Of a stretch of 61,958 nt of DNA, positions 34,576-46,130 are shown piece after piece. The translations under genes and the position numbers were made by a program. The stretch is from Welwitschia mirabilis (lineage: Eukaryota > Gnetophyta > Gnetopsida > Welwitschiales): the NCBI GenBank assembly GCA_051453625.1, contig JBOZIK010000001.1, forward strand, positions 288,772,807 through 288,834,764. The letters are read 5' to 3'. Positions within the stretch are counted from its first letter, which is position 1. Every line of letters starts with the position of its first letter. The notes under the pieces were generated by a model. That model made no database searches and was not told the origin of the DNA. It saw nothing but the letters and a program-made list of their open reading frames with translations.

Positions 34576-34892
34576 NNNNNNNNNNNNNNNNNNNNNNNNN
34601 NNNNNNNNNNNNNNNNNNNNNNNNNNNNNNNNNNNNNNNNNNNNNNNNNNNNNNNNNNNNNNNNNNNNNNNNNNNATTTTTAATTTAATTTCTTGATTTT
34701 AACTTATGAATTCTTTTTCATAATTATTATGCTTGATTCAAATTGAAGCATGTTAAGCTTTTACGAATTTCTAAGTGATTCTTCACGTGCATAGCGTAGC
34801 TCATAGTTTAATTATCATTTGATGATCTTTGGGATGTTTTCCTAATTTCATACTTGTGAAGCTAGCTATAAAAGCTAAGGTAACTTATAGAA

Positions 34893-35394
34893 TTTACCCA
34901 AGCTTATGTGGTAAATAGGATTATGTCATTATGCTTAAGCTTAAATGATAGTTTAACACGATTTTTCTAAATTAACCATAGATAAAATCTATTACAATAA
35001 AGACTTATGACATTGGTGTTATGATGATATTAAATGATTAAAGATATGATTAATTTCTAGGTCCATCTATTAATTAATAATGTTTTTTTATAATTATTAA
35101 ATCTCTCTTTGATATTTCCAAAAATTGATTTTATGCATGTTTTACTTCTTTTTCTACTGCATTTACTCCTTAGGAAGAATGACAATGGGGCTATACTTCA
35201 AATGAGACTCTTAGTATATTTTGTTAAAAGTTGGATTTGGCTTCACAAGATTTGTATGCCTAAGGTGATCTTTTTAAACTCATAATATACATAGTGATAC
35301 AAGCATAAATAAATTAAACCATGAATAACTTTTTAGTTCTAATATTAGGGATAATAACATGGTTGCTACAATGGATCATGTGCAAGATTTCCAT
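34893..35394. other. AT-rich sequence, nothing recognised
   Basis: No coding or repeat structure was readable. Confidence 0.5.
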
Positions 35395-36080
35395 TGTTTC
35401 TCACTTTTTTTTTAAAACTATAATGATCCACTCCTAATTTTTTTTCTTTTTTATATTCATTTTTTTTACTTTTTTTCATTATTTTTCCTTTAGTTTTTAA
35501 TTGTACTGGTCCATTTCTAATGCCTTCTTCTATAATTTTTCTTTTTTCAATGGATAATACTAGTTCTTTTTTAGTGTAATCTAAACTTGTTCTTTTTCCT
35601 TTCTTCTTATTTACATTTGTTTCTTTTTTTTTACTACGATTTTTTATTTACTATAAGATTTTTAGCTTTACTCTTTTAAAATTTCTATGTTAAGTTTTCT
35701 GTGTAGGGATAATTAAGTTTGTGTATATTTTTGAAGAGAGTACTTTTGTGTTTTCCTCTTATTTTTTCTTCTCTTTTTCTTTTCTTTCCCATTCATAATT
35801 TTTTTGAAGATATTAAATAAAAATTAAAAATAATTTTTTAGAAGTTTCTTTTATTTTTAAATTTTAATTCTCATATTTTCATTTATACATTATTCTTTTT
35901 GCCTTCTCCACATTTAGAAGTCTTAGATTTTTATTTTTCCTGTTATGTTTTTACATTAGTTCATTTTAGGGTTTTTACTTTTTAGCCATATATATAGTTT
36001 AACCTATTACATTTCTATTTTCATAAAACATCTCATCTTTATAGTGTAGTTAAATCACAAATCTTAACTTTTCCGTTACA
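35395..36080. repeat. T-rich low-complexity tract
   Basis: About 690 bases dominated by T on the + strand, with many runs of 6-9 T (cttttttttta, ttttttcttttttat). There is no exact period. A polypyrimidine stretch of this length can be part of a retroelement LTR or leader. A 19-N gap follows at 36120. Confidence 0.7.
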
Positions 36081-36138
36081 TTCTTGTCTTTTTTAAACCA
36101 ACACTATTACCTTCTCTCANNNNNNNNNNNNNNNNNNN

Positions 36139-37439
36139 CTTGAATTTTGTCCTTACTTCTCATATAATTCCATTTTAAACAATTTTCAAATATTTTTTGG
36201 ATCTTGATGAATCTCAAACTATAGAAAAATTGCATGAATTAACAACATATGTCAAATAAAAGATTACATTAAATCCATCCTAACCTTGACATGAATCTTG
36301 ATTCAGATCATGAAGTAATACCTTTTTCTAAGAGATGTTAATGTAAAATATATAACTAAAGTAATAACATAAATTTAAATAAATAATTTATTTCTAATAT
36401 AACTTTTTCCTAGAAACAATTCCAATTCTTAAATCCTAGGAAAACCCTAGAAGATTATGTTTAGCCTCAATGTTTAGGAACTTTGTCTTGTATAGTTCAA
36501 CCTCTAAATACTTGTAAAGTAGACTTGAAACTTGTACTTATTTAGATTTTATTATATTTTCATGGTTTAGAGTCTAAAGATCCATAGCTACATCTTAAGG
36601 AGTTTTAATGTATCATTTCTAATAATCTAATTAGTTTAGACACTTTAAGATTGACTCTCTTTATATTTTTATTTAAGAAGAAAGATAAATATTAGCTATA
36701 CACACTTAAACCTATTTCTATTACCACCACTTAGGATAATTTGAACTGATATTTCATTAATAAATTATTTTTCAATCATAAGAAAAATGACCTTAGGAGA
36801 GAAATCATAAATTTCCAATAAAAAATTATTGAAACTTTATCTTAAACCTTAGAAGGATTTGAAGATTTACTTCTCAAGAGTCCCCAACATGATTTTTAGT
36901 AAGGTAGAGTTATTAGTTTCTTTTATGAAGGCCTTACTCCAAATAAAAAATAACATGTTGAGATCATGCATAAAAGAAGTTTCTTAGACTTAGAAATTAA
37001 TAAAGCTTAGGATTTTTTATAAACTAATTCTAAAAGTTTACAGAATTAGAAGAAGCCAAATGAATCCTCCAGATGATACCATATTATTAATGCAACTAGA
37101 ATCCTTAGGCTTCTTGAAAACACTAAATCCAACAATTAATTAGATGAATTTTATAGGAAGATTAAATCTCTTAGCATCTCCTCTAAGTCCATTATCTCTT
37201 AAGCTAATTATTCCATTTTTTTATATAGACATTTAAGAAATCTCAAAATTTAGTAAAGGAGTAGGTGAATGTTGTAAGATAATAATGGTAAATGCAAAGG
37301 GCAAATAATTCTTACTTTAATAGTTACAATTCTAGATGGAGCAATCACTCAAATATTTTATGAAAATAAGGCAACCATAATTAAATATTCATAAGTTAAT
37401 CTAAAAACCAATAACCCTTATCTTCTGATCACTAGCCCT
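36139..37439 (+). mobile_element. Gypsy-C gag, N-terminal part, weakly readable
   Basis: Precedes a clear Athila-type gag C-terminus on the same strand. Individual residues fit a gag but no continuous block could be secured. Included on position. Confidence 0.35.
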
Positions 37440-38025
37440 CATATTCTAGTGGTCAATACTATTCATCACATTCCTTGGAAGAGACTGTCAAGAGTTTCAT
37501 AGAAGTACAAATACAAATCAATAATAACTAGCACTAGTTATACCAACAAACCTCTTTTACATTATAATAAATTTAGTAAAACATTTAAAAATTAAACCAA
37601 ACTACTATTCATATCCTTTTATACTTAACTAATGTAAGAAGGATAAGCTTCCTGCATCTTCAAAACCTAGTCATAATAGTTGTAAGATGATTGAAGGAAT
37701 AGATGACACACACATTAGAGAAACCAAAGCCATACACTTGAGGAGTAAAAAAGAAATAAACCAAAAATTATAAAAAATTCTAATACTTAAGGANNNNNNN
37801 NNNNNNNNNNNNNNNNNNNNNNNNNNNNNNNNNNNNNNNNNNNNNNNNNNNNNNNNNNNNNNNNNNNNNNNNNNNNNNNNNNNNNNNNNNNNNAAAATCA
37901 ACCAAAAATTATAAAAAATTCTAATACATAAGGATGAAATACATAGAAATCCTAGCAAAGATAAGGAAGATGCAAAAGAGTAAAAAATGCAATCTCCATC
38001 ATATAAAAATTCCTTGCCTTTTCCT
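37440..38025 (+). mobile_element. Gypsy-C gag C-terminus and gag-protease linker (Athila type)
   Basis: Reads SSHSLEETVKSFIEVQIQIN near 37460-37520, then KKDKLPASSKPSHNSCKMIE (about 37640-37700) and AIHLRSKKEI (about 37725-37757). The last is the LRSG-type block, here with Gly changed to Lys. PSYKNSLPFP follows near 37995-38025. A 100-base gap at 37794-37893 is flanked by about 43 duplicated bases. This is the same family as Gypsy-D and Gypsy-F. Confidence 0.72.
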
Positions 38026-39200
38026 TGACAATTTATAAAAGACCAACTATAAAATAAATAATAAGAATATCTTGATAATTTTAAATAAGTAAATATCAAC
38101 ATAAATCTTTTTAAAGCTATTAATAAAATCTCATATTATGCTAAATTTATTAAGGACTCATGCATGATTAAAAAAAGAATGAACATGAAAAGTTAATTCT
38201 TTCTAGAATAACAACGGGTAACATCATTTAAAATAAAATCCATCCAAAGTACAAATATTGAGAATGTAAAATTATTACAATAATTATTGGAGTAAAACAA
38301 ATTAATTCTTGTTAAACTTAAAAGTTAGTGTTAATATTTTTCCTTATTTCATCTATAAGAAACTTAGATTAGATGAGCTTCAGAGTACTAATCTCTAATT
38401 ACATCTAGAAGAGAACTCTATGAAATCATCTTTAAGTGTATTTAAAGATGTTATAGTATAAGTAAATAGTTGTTACTTTCCTATGGACTTTCTAGTTTTG
38501 AACATGAAGAGTATAGTCAATCACATAGTTCCTTTAATCTTTGGTAGACTTTTTCTTACAACCTAAAATTTTTTGATCAATTATAGTAATGTTATTATGA
38601 AAATATTATTTGAAAACCTTATTATCAAATTGAATGTATTCAATACTACAAAATAAGNNNNNNNNNNNNNNNNNNNNNNNNNNNNNNNNNNNNNNNNNNN
38701 NNNNNNNNNNNNNNNNNNNNNNNNNNNNNNNNNNNNNNNNNNNNNNNNNNNNNNNNNCAAATATTTAGGATGTTAAATTATTGCAATAGTTATTAGAGTA
38801 AAATAAATTAAGAAAGTTTTGTTAGACTTAGAAGTTAGTGTTAATATTTTTCTTTATTTCATCTATAAGAAACTTGGATTAGATGATCTTTAGAGTACTA
38901 AGCTCTAATTACATCTAGAAGAAAACTCTGTGAAATCATCTTTAAGTGAAGTCAAAGATGTCATAGTATAAGTGAATGGTTGTTACTTTCTATGGACTTT
39001 CTAGTTTTAAACACGAAGAGTATAATTAATCACATAGTTCCTGTAATCTTGGGTAGACTTTTTCTTACAACCTAAAATTTCTTCATCAATTATAGTAATG
39101 TTCTTATGAAAATATTATTTGAAAATCTTATTATCAAATTGAATGTATTCAATACTACAAAATAAGATCCCAGTAATAATAGCCTAAAATATGTTAACAT
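38026..39200 (+). mobile_element. Gypsy-C aspartic protease, in two copies across a gap
   Basis: INLFKAINKISYYAKFIKDS (about 38100-38158) leads into the protease. Active site, copy 1: LNLKVSVNIFPYFIY, with Asn at the catalytic position (aac, 38315-38317). Copy 2: LDLEVSVNIFLYFIY, with Asp kept (gac, 38825-38827). Further on FKDVIV, CYFPMDFLVLNMKSIVNHIV and PLIFGRLFLTT are readable in copy 1, with matching blocks in copy 2. Copies span about 38252-38657 and 38758-39165. Differences include G-to-A changes at the active site. Confidence 0.82.
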
Positions 39201-39460
39201 GCTAGTAAGTAAATCTTCTAATCTTGAGTCATATTCCCATAACTAAATCATTTGCACTTTATATTTACTTATTAAGATCAATTCAAGCATTAGTATAAAT
39301 GACAAGCCCTTTGTTGAGTTAAAATCACTCCATAGACATCTTAAGTATTATTTCTAGGCAAAAATTCAATTTTACTTATGGTTATTAAATTATTGTTATC
39401 TTTATCTTAAGAGAATTCCTTGTTCAATTCATGAAGGAAGCATAGATTTAGATTAGACGT
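39201..39460 (+). mobile_element. Gypsy-C RT N-terminal segment
   Basis: Reads DKPFVELKSLHRHLKYYF near 39300-39352, the conserved ELKPLP-like opening of the Athila/Tat RT region. The remainder of the RT is not found downstream, so the element is truncated or interrupted at about 39.5 kb. Confidence 0.65.
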
Positions 39461-39773
39461 TTTATGCATTAGAGGCATAAATACTAGTATTTTCTGGTAT
39501 CATACTTAACTTGAGGAAAGNNNNNNNNNNNNNNNNNNNNNNNNNNNNNNNNNNNNNNNNNNNNNNNNNNNNNNNNNNNNNNNNNNNNNNNNNNNNNNNN
39601 NNNNNNNNNNNNNNNNNNNNTACCTATGGTTATTAACTTATTGTTATCTTCATCTTAAGAGAATTCCTTATTGGATTCATGGAAGAAGCATAAGCAAGAT
39701 TTAGATTAGATATTTTTATGCATTAGAGGAATAGATACTAGTATTTTTTGGCATCATACTTAACTTTAGGAAA
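39373..39773. repeat. gap-flanking duplicate (39373-39520 and 39621-39773)
   Basis: About 150 bases on each side of the 100-base gap, both ending cttaact followed by aggaaag. The right copy has a small insertion (agcaagat). It fits unmerged contig ends. Confidence 0.85.
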
Positions 39774-40203
39774 GTTTACAAATTATCCTTAAATCCCAAA
39801 TTTTTGAATCATATGTGAAAATCCTCATGAATGACTATTCTATTTATGACATCACTTAAATGTTACATTTATAATCTTAAGCTAGTTTATCTAAGATGCA
39901 TTGAGAAATGCTTCCATAAAAGAGATTTAATTTAGTTGCATGAAATTAGATTGCATTTATTTCTTGACAAGTTAGTTTCAAGATGGTTAGATGCATATTA
40001 AATAAAATGAGTGCTACCTAATGATGCCTTCTTTATTGAAAATCCCAAGAACCATTAACAATTTAATATAACTAATCATCCATCCCTTCCATATTTATAT
40101 GAGTTCATAGGACTAACTAATTATCCAACCCTTCTATCTTATTATGAGTTCATAAGACTCAATGATCCTAGTTAATGGAATTTTTTAAAGAAATCAATAA
40201 TAA
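39774..40203. other. AT-rich sequence with a two-unit repeat, no gene
   Basis: Within it, 40072-40116 and 40117-40162 form a 45-base tandem pair (ccttccatatttatatgagttcataggactaa and a diverged copy). No domain is readable. The expected RT continuation of Gypsy-C is absent. Confidence 0.55.
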
Positions 40204-41635
40204 AGTAATATTTTTCATTTAAAAGTTTTGGTAGAGATTTTGTAAATTCATAATTTTTAAGATAAAAATATCTTTATTTTTAGTTTTTTAATTAACATTT
40301 ATAGTCATTCAAGCTCTTCAATATGATAAATATCAAGGAAAAAAATGATTTTGCTAATTTTGTATTGTGATTTTAGTTCAAGCATGTGAGACGAACTTCC
40401 TCTGAAATAGGATAATGAGTAATAATCCTTTTGAATTTATGAAAAAATCATGCTAAAACTCTTAAAGTACTAAGCAAATTATTTTTGAATAATTGTTATT
40501 AGGTCTAGTTAACTACACATGAGCTATGAATACCAACTTGTAATGTAACTCTAATGATTCATTTATGGTATGTTTAAATGCAACATTAACCTCTTTATGA
40601 AGAAAATGTGAAATATATTAGAAGAAGATGCCATAATACTAAATGCTTAATATAATTAAATTCTTAAACTACTTACTCATGAATGTAGTAACAAATTTCA
40701 AAATAAATTAAGGTGGAATTGTAGAGATCGTTTGATGTGCCAACTCTAATAAATTATTACTCAAAACTCTTTCTACTGCTTTTGAATTTTGTAAAATTTA
40801 CTTATTATACTTTGTCTTGATAAAAAAATACATTAAAATAAAATAAAAAAATTGGGCATTAACTTAAGTTNNNNNNNNNNNNNNNNNNNNNNNNNNNNNN
40901 NNNNNNNNNNNNNNNNNNNNNNNNNNNNNNNNNNNNNNNNNNNNNNNNNNNNNNNNNNNNNNNNNNNNNNAGTAATATTTTTCATTTAAAAGTTTTGGTA
41001 GAGATTTTGTAAATTCTTACTTTTTAAAATAAAAATATCTTTATTTTTAGTTCTTTTATTAACATTTATAGTCATTCAAGCTCTTCAATATGATAAATAT
41101 TAAGGCAAAAAAGATGAATTTGCTAATTTTGTGTTATGATTTTAGTTCAAGCATATGAGAAGGGACTACCTCTAAACTAGGCCAATGAGTAATAACCCTT
41201 TTGTATTTATGAAAAAAATCATGCTAAAACTCTTAAAGTACTAAGCACATTATTTTTGAATAATTGTTATTAGGTTTAGTTAACTACACATGAGCTATGA
41301 ATACCAACTTGCAATGTAACTCTGATTCATTCATGGTATGTTTAAATGCAACATTAACCTCTTTATGAAGAAAACGTGAAAAATATTAGAAGAAGATGCC
41401 ATAATACTAAATGCTCAATCTAATTAAATTCTTGAACTACTTACTCATAAATGTAGAAACAAAATTAAAAAGAAATTAAGGTGAAATTGCAGAGATCATT
41501 TGATGTGCCAACTCTAATAAATTATAACTCAAAACCCTTTTTACTACTTTTGAATTTTGTAAAATTTACTTATTAATACTTTGTATTGATTAAAAAAACT
41601 TAAAATAAAATAAAAGAATAGGGCATTAACTTAAG
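40204..41635. repeat. gap-flanking duplicate (40204-40870 and 40971-41635)
   Basis: Two copies of about 665 bases around the 100-base gap at 40871-40970. Both run from agtaatatttttcatttaaa to ggcattaacttaagtt with scattered substitutions and small indels. No protein domain was recognised. It is possibly LTR or non-coding element sequence. Confidence 0.85.
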
Positions 41636-42106
41636 TTTTATGATTCTCTTAGTCATAGAATACATGATACATTCCTAATTTTCATCTTCATCCAGTTCTT
41701 TTTCCTTTCACATTAACCATTTCAAGCCATAAATTTTTATATTTCATCTTAAAATAAAGAACATTAGAAATAACTATTGTGAGGCAACTTGACATTATTT
41801 GATAATGTTTTAAAGCATATTTTTAGGATTTAAGGATATGTTTCCAAGGGATTTATAGTAATCATGCACAACTATCCTTATAATCATAGAAGACATACAT
41901 TTTCTATGTAACTAATCCTATTTTGATGTTTACCGCTCTAGTGGAGTAATGATGATCCATAAATTAATATTTTAAAGGACTATATTTAGGAGGCATTCTA
42001 GATATGATATGAGAATAAGCTTATAGAAGTTGACATGACTTATGAAGATGTTTAAAAGCTTGTTTGAATATTGGGAGTCCCTAGAGATTCATTTTAGACC
42101 AATAAG
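41636..42106. other. AT-rich sequence, nothing recognised
   Basis: Probably the upstream part of the LTR-like segment that follows, but no boundary can be shown. Confidence 0.4.
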
Positions 42107-43300
42107 GTTAATTAAAGCTAAGAATACTGAAAAAAACAAAGCCATGCTATTACCAAATGATACTTGGAGGATGACCAGTAGTGTAAGCTAATAGAAACCA
42201 TATTATTTCTTAATAGAAGTACATTTGTTCATTCAAACAAAGCTAGGAAGATGACAGTTAGTAGCTACACTAAAAAGACATATGAATGGTAGTTATTAAT
42301 AGTTGAAAATAATATTTCTTGGTCATTCAAATAAAAAGTAGGGAAAAAAACCACTCTAACTAATGTAAAACTAATCGTATTTATTATCAAATTATTAATG
42401 TAATTACATCCCTTTTGTTCCTACTTCTTAATGGACTTGACCACCAATTCAAAACTATAAATACCCCTCTTAGGAATTTTTTCATCATAATGTATTCACT
42501 CATTATTATACAGTAAACATTAATAAGACTAGCACACAGTATCATTCTTCCAAATGAATATTTGAGGTAATTCTTTCAAAGGAATATAAGGTAAACTTAG
42601 CAAAAGTAAAATAATAGTTGAAATCCTAAAATAAAATTAAAATAACGAATCAANNNNNNNNNNNNNNNNNNNNNNNNNNNNNNNNNNNNNNNNNNNNNNN
42701 NNNNNNNNNNNNNNNNNNNNNNNNNNNNNNNNNNNNNNNNNNNNNNNNNNNNNAATTAAAGCTAAGAATAATCAAAAAAACAAAGCCATACTATTACCAA
42801 TTGACACTTGTAGGATGATCAATGCATAAGATAATAGAAACCATACTATTTCTTAATAGAAGTACATTTGTTTATTCAAAAAAAGCTAGGAAGATGATGG
42901 TTAGTATCTGCACTAAAAAGACATATGAATGGTAGTTATTAGTAGTTAAAAATATTTTTTCTTGGTCATTCAAATAAAAACTAGAAAAAAAAAACCACTC
43001 TAACTAATGTAAAACTAATCCTATTTATTATCAAATTATTAATGTAGTTGCATCCATTTTGTTCTTACTTCTTAACGGACTCGACCATCAATTCAAAATG
43101 ATAAATACCCCTCTTAGGCATTTGTTTACCATAATGTATTCATTCATTATAATATACAGTGAACATTAATAAGACTAGCACATAGTATCATTCTTCCAAA
43201 TGAATATTTGAGGTAATTATTTCAAAGGAATATAAGGTAAAATTAGCAAAAGAAACACAATATTTTCAATCCTACAATGAAATTAAAATGACAAATCAAG
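42107..43300 (+). mobile_element. LTR-like segment with TATA box, in two copies across a gap
   Basis: Copies at 42107-42653 and 42754-43300 around the 100-base gap. The first has tataaatacccctcttagg at 42456-42474, a good plant LTR promoter with a C-rich start region. In the second the box reads gataaatacccc (about 43100-43111), so the T is lost. Downstream both have attcactcattat and acattaataagactagcac. The segment is non-coding. Its owner could be Gypsy-D or an unrelated element. Confidence 0.5.
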
Positions 43301-43739
43301 TTGAGAATTTGTGTTGAACTTTAATTAGTGATATAGGGATATGAACATGCTCTAATGATCTAGCTTGGATTGTTCAATGAATCATCTTTACTTCAATGAT
43401 ATCTTGTAATTCCTAAAACATAAGCTTAAATCATAAGGTCATAATGGCTTGGAATATGGTGATTTAATCTCATTTACCAAATGAGTATTGGTGAATTCAA
43501 TAGTTAATTCAATTCTTCATAGCCCTTCATTAACATAGAAAGTAAAGATAACTACACTTAAGATCTATAACATGACATTGACTATAACCAATAGTTAAAT
43601 TTAGAGAACTCACTTAATACTGATAAAATGTAATAATGTAGTCTCACATAAGAATTAAAAGTATTATGTTAGCATGCACTAGAAATCAAAGAATGAACAA
43701 CTACTTTTATATGAAGATAATAAATAGTCTTACCTAAGA
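43301..43739. other. AT-rich sequence, nothing recognised
   Basis: Non-coding. It follows the TATA-bearing segment and could be its continuation. Confidence 0.4.
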
Positions 43740-44160
43740 ATTAAAAGTATCACGTTAACATGCCCTAAAAATTAATTAACAATAAATTATTATTGTATTA
43801 AATTAGGAAATACATGATATTGAAGAAGGAAATGAAGTTGAAAGAAACTTCTTGAACTAGCATCAGAACAAGTCTACTCTAAAAGGAGGTGCTTAGAAAN
43901 NNNNNNNNNNNNNNNNNNNNNNNNNNNNNNNNNNNNNNNNNNNNNNNNNNNNNNNNNNNNNNNNNNNNNNNNNNNNNNNNNNNNNNNNNNNNNNNNNNNA
44001 AAAGTATCATGTTAACATGCCCTAGAAATTAATTAATGAATAAATTATTCTTGTATTAAATTAGGAAATACATGATATTGAAGAAGAAAATGAAGTTGAA
44101 AGTAACTTCTTGAACTAGCATCAGAATAAGTCTACTCTAAAGAGAGGTGCTTAGAAAGCC
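43740..44160. repeat. gap-flanking duplicate (43740-43899 and 44000-44160)
   Basis: About 160 bases on each side of a 100-base gap, from aaaagtatca to gaggtgcttagaaa, with very few differences. Confidence 0.85.
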
Positions 44161-45394
44161 ATGAATTCTTGATACCTCAAGTATTTCCATCATGTTCACT
44201 AACTAAAGATATTTTACATTGAAGTATTAAGGATCATTTATAGATGAGGGTAGGCTTAGGCATCTTTTGCATGTAGTAGTTAATGGTAGTTACATAAGGA
44301 GGGTTATACTTTTGGGCAGAGGAGGTTATAAATTCTATCATGTAGCTTTTAAGAGGAATTCTTTATTTTATTATGAAAATAAGCAACGATATTGTGTCTG
44401 ATGGTGATGTTATTATCACTAGATGCTATTTCCATGATTCTTCAAGTCATTATACTTTTTACTACCACATGTTATTATGAAATATTACTTTACACCTCCA
44501 TCATGTATTGTTAAGGTTGATGAGTATTTTTTATTTAATTTTTGACTAAGCTTATAAGTTGAATATGATTCTTGTTAGAACATAGCTTTGAACTCATTTT
44601 GATTTAAAAGACCAATAGTGTCAATGACCTAGATGGTGGCACTGTCATTTTATGATAGATTTCTTTCATTTTGCAACATATCTTTTAGGAAAAAAAAAGT
44701 TAACCTAAAAATATTATGAAAAAGTTCATAATGTCATAAAACATGATAAAAAGGGTATAAGACATGATTTTATGATAAAACGACTATTTTAATATCTTTA
44801 CCCATGCTAAATTAATTAAATATACTTACTCTTAATATCAATTTTTACATGTTAGCAATATTTATTTAAGGTTATTCATTATGTATCAAGTGATCTTGTG
44901 ATGAGTCAAAGTTCAATTGGGTAAGAAATCCATCTAACTTAGGAGATGAAGCTTCATTAGTGTTGGGTTAATACTTATTTATTAAGGGGTAATTACTTGT
45001 AAGTAAATGTGCTAAATTTTAATTAATAAAATGTAATTAATATTCTTTCAATTAGTATTCTTCTCTTTCTTGTATTGTATTTAATTTTGATTTTGATATA
45101 TAAGGGCTAACTTGGATAATAATAAGTTAATACACTTGATTAATTTATTAAAATAAGAATTAAATTTCATTCTTGCATTGTCATTCCATCATTCTAAAAT
45201 TGAACAACATATTAATTCTTTCTTTTTTAAATGAATTAGTTTTCTAAGTAGTCATTGAATTCCTTGCTAGTTTATAACATTGGATTAACTTTGTATACTA
45301 GCATATGTTTATGTGAAATAAATATTTAAGATTTAAAGTTATTATTAAAGATAATTAATTAATTTGAAAATGATATGATTCACATATCAATGAT
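44161..45394 (+). mobile_element. probable 5' LTR region of Gypsy-D
   Basis: Non-coding sequence that ends at the primer-binding site of Gypsy-D, so the 5' LTR should lie here. The last bases before the site are cacatatcaatga, and a terminal CA could be at 45389-45390. The left boundary could not be set, since no clean second copy was found near the 3' end of the element. Confidence 0.4.
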
Positions 45395-45412
45395 TGGAAC
45401 TGCTATTAGGAA
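45395..45412 (+). mobile_element. Gypsy-D primer-binding site
   Basis: Reads tggaactgctattaggaa. It corresponds to the tRNA-Asp-type site beginning TGGCGCC that is used by Athila/Tat elements, with several C-to-T and G-to-A changes. The leader that follows is homologous to that of Gypsy-E, which supports the placement. Confidence 0.55.
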
Positions 45413-46130
45413 GTAATTTAAAGAAAGTTTAAAATACTTATTTTCACTACCTAAGTAAGTGATTTGATTTTAAGTTATTTACTTAAGTGGTGTAATATCT
45501 TATTCCTAATTTGGATCTGCTTGTATACATTTGACTACATCTTGAAATCTATAAATATTCACTTGTGTAACATATCTTTCCTTTCTTTCAATTTATGGTT
45601 TTTACAATTTACATTTCATTTTAAATTAAGAAATTTACTTTTTATTTTTTATTGTCAAATTTGGTCCACTTCTTTTTGAACGATTATCCATTGGATATAT
45701 CCTATTTGAAAAAGATAATCATTCTTTATTTAGGTCTATCCTTTACACTTTATGTGATGTTAGAGATTACCACATTATTTTCATACAAACTTGATCTCCA
45801 CTCTGTGCTTTATGTAATTTGAGTGATTATCACATTCATTATTGGTAGAACCTACTTTTTGCACCTTGTGTAATCCTTAAGGTTGTTTCCCTTAGATGTA
45901 AAAAATTAGATGTAAAAAATTTCTTAAAAAACTTCTAATCATTTAGAATACTAGTAAATCATTTTAGAGAAAGAAATTTATTTAAAAAATAATTAAAGAA
46001 GGTCTAAATAATTTTCATTTAAGAAATATAGGTGAAAAGAGAAGCTTATTTCAAAAATTGAATAAGATAATCTTTTTGCATGTGGTGTTTCGTATTAGAA
46101 TACTTCTCATTCTAACCTTTCTTATGATAA
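45413..46130 (+). mobile_element. Gypsy-D leader
   Basis: Non-coding leader between the primer-binding site and gag. It contains repeated units of the form ctttatgtgat followed by agagattaccacatt and attattggtagaacctac (45740-45900). The same arrangement appears on the minus strand downstream of the Gypsy-E primer-binding site (57150-57410), showing that the two elements belong to one family. Confidence 0.65.

Noticed and set aside
35395-36080. Polypyrimidine tract of a host intron or promoter
   Set aside because: No exon, splice partner or gene could be found near it; low-complexity element sequence is the simpler reading.
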